Positions 62,641 through 64,000 of a stretch of DNA of 64,000 bases are shown here, piece after piece; positions within the stretch are counted from its first letter, which is position 1, and each line of letters opens with the position of its first letter. The translations under genes were made by a program, and so were the position numbers. Under the pieces are notes generated by a model. That model saw nothing but the letters and a program-made list of their open reading frames with translations, did not search any database and was not told the origin of the DNA. Origin of the DNA: Apophysomyces variabilis (lineage: Eukaryota > Mucoromycota > Mucoromycetes > Mucorales > Mucoraceae); assembly GCA_002749535.1 (NCBI GenBank), contig MZZL01000055.1, positions 6,453 through 70,452 of the forward strand, written 5' to 3'.

Positions 62641-64000
62641 TAGTGCGGCAAGAGCTATGACAAGGGAATGAAGATGATGAGGACGATTATGATCAAGAAC
62701 CTGAAAACAGCGCCCAAGCTCCATAACGCGCACAGCGTCAGTTGGCTGGCAGCAAAAAAAAAAGAGGAAGTAGTTTGTACCGCAGAAGAACAAGAAGCAG
62801 ACTCAAGTCAGAGAGTGGCAAGAAGTGGAAAGAAAAAAGGTTGACCCAATTATGCCCCATCATGTCTGAAAACTGACAAATTTGCAGCAGCATAAACTCA
62901 TAGGAGGAGTTCTAGCAAACCGTGTGAGGACTACCATGCAAGAACAAGTCAACGACAACGTGCGTCGTATGGCAGACCCAGGGAAACGACCCGTAAAATT
63001 GGTCTGCGACAGCTCCTTCGCATGCGAGATCGGGAAAAACAAATCTTTTACAAGGTAGTTGATGACTTAATAACTTACCAGCATGATGTAATCTTTAAGT
63101 GCTATTTATCCATCGCGTATTTCATGTATGACCAGCGCCAGAATGGTTGTGTCCTGCGTCCATCAATATGCATGCACGATTTCTTTTATGGTGTATTCCA
63201 GTTAATGACTGGCCGTCAACAGTGGACCAACACGAGTCGATTCACTAGTGGCCTACTTACTGAAATAATCCGTTCATTTAACAGCTACAGGACCCATTAT
63301 ACGGACGGCGTGGTAGCTCCTATCCATGGTGGTCTCATCTACGGCAATGCAACATTATCAGCTATATTGGAATATTCAACAAAATTTATCAACAGAACTG
63401 TCGAAGATTATACTCAATGCTTAACCACCTACATATCACTGTGTCTTCAAGCCCTGATCTACATAAGTAACCACTTTACATTAGGATAATTTAAACGAAA
63501 GATTAAGGTTGGGTGTTAATGGCATCTTTGTTTTTTTAGGAACTGCAAAAAGCTGATGCTGATAAGTTGGTTTTATATACATTTGAAGTGCTGGCAAACG
63601 AGTCCTTCCCTCCAAAGTTTCCGGCAACGTTATGTTTTGGTGTTGAACTGAGTGAAGATGTCAATAACTCTATGCTGGAAGTGATAGATGAAGTTAACGT
63701 GAGTCTCGACATTGTATTTATCTTAAAAATCCGACTGAATACGTTGACTGCATAGCAAGGCAACGTCAAAATCAACTCAATATTATACGGGTCAGATTTT
63801 CACGCTCTATTGACACCTTCAATGATGCTTGAACTCTGGTTCATCATCTGCTCATTGACCTCGAAACAGTCGCGGTTGGCTCCCTCAGTTGGTGGCGAAT
63901 ACGGTCTAAATTGAAGGCATTTCTGCGCGTATTGGCGATGTGAATCGACATGTAGTTACCCAGTTTGGTGGTCAAGTGAAATTCACAAATGCAGATTGGG
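62640..64000 (+). pseudogene. Frame-broken coding relic, runs off window
   Basis: Coding-like segments follow one another in different plus-strand frames: VREWQEVERKKVDP (about 62805-62850), LQQHKLIGGVLANRVRTTMQ and VRRMADPGKRPVKLVCD (about 62880-63010), then a 155-codon frame at 63022-63489 (VVDDLITYQHDV, MTGRQQWTNTSRFTSGLLTE, YTDGVVAPIHGGLIYGNATL), then VLYTFEVLANESFPPKFPAT (about 63565-63630). Stops and frame changes separate the first parts and an A10 run lies near 62752. An intron at 63700-63755 (GTGAGT to CATAG) is possible. I do not recognise the product. It could be the worn remains of a multicopy or transposon gene or, less likely, a working intron-rich gene whose exons I could not join. 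Confidence 0.4.

Overview
The window is nuclear DNA of a filamentous, early-diverging fungus, most likely a Mucoromycota (Mucorales-like) species. Fungal-type genes include URA6 with a membrane anchor, WBP1, a flippase-kinase-like AGC kinase, MVP1, a UPF0662/DUF2408 protein, PUT1 and UBA4. Genes are split by very many short introns: I reconstructed about 114 introns of roughly 43-113 nt across 20 genes by translating exons and matching splice phases. The lineage is an inference. No rRNA, tRNA, CRISPR array or bacterial-type operon was found.

Layout, left to right. 0.7-2.0 kb: a TPR-like small protein (+) and a small protein with two identically spaced Cys/His motifs (-). 3.6-10.7 kb: NPT1 (-), WBP1 (+), a phosducin-like/TXNDC9 protein (-) and FRS2 (-). 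10.7-13.7 kb: a gene-poor stretch. 13.7-16.5 kb: a kinesin-14 (+). 16.9-19.0 kb: a MACPF-like protein (-). 20.9-26.3 kb: PUT1 (-) and UBA4 (-). 27.1-37.0 kb: a secreted Cys-rich peptide, a GCP5-like gamma-tubulin complex protein, an Abp2-like DNA-binding protein and a UBXN4-like UBX protein, all on the minus strand. 37.8-41.6 kb: an Fpk1/Nrc2-type kinase (+) convergent with ARP2 (-). 44.4-52.5 kb: ATP1 (+), MVP1 (-), URA6 (-) and RPP1 (+). 52.7-59.9 kb: UPF0662 (-) and MED13 (-). 60-64 kb: an unresolved coding-like patch, a small terminal-inverted-repeat element, and a frame-broken coding relic running off the right edge.

The genes are mostly unlinked housekeeping functions: NAD salvage, N-glycosylation, translation, proline catabolism, tRNA thiolation, cytoskeleton, vesicle sorting, ATP synthesis, pyrimidine nucleotides and transcription. 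Three cytoskeletal genes (kinesin-14, GCP5-like, ARP2) lie within 28 kb, but nothing shows that they are co-regulated.

The least ordinary features are two GC-AG introns with identical donors, frequent AAG splice acceptors, several frame-preserving introns that hide in naive ORFs, a two-exon secreted 8-Cys peptide, the MACPF-like protein, and the element and relics at 60-64 kb. All coordinates come from reading and translating by eye. Exon phases sum correctly for every multi-exon model given, but no alignment or search was run.
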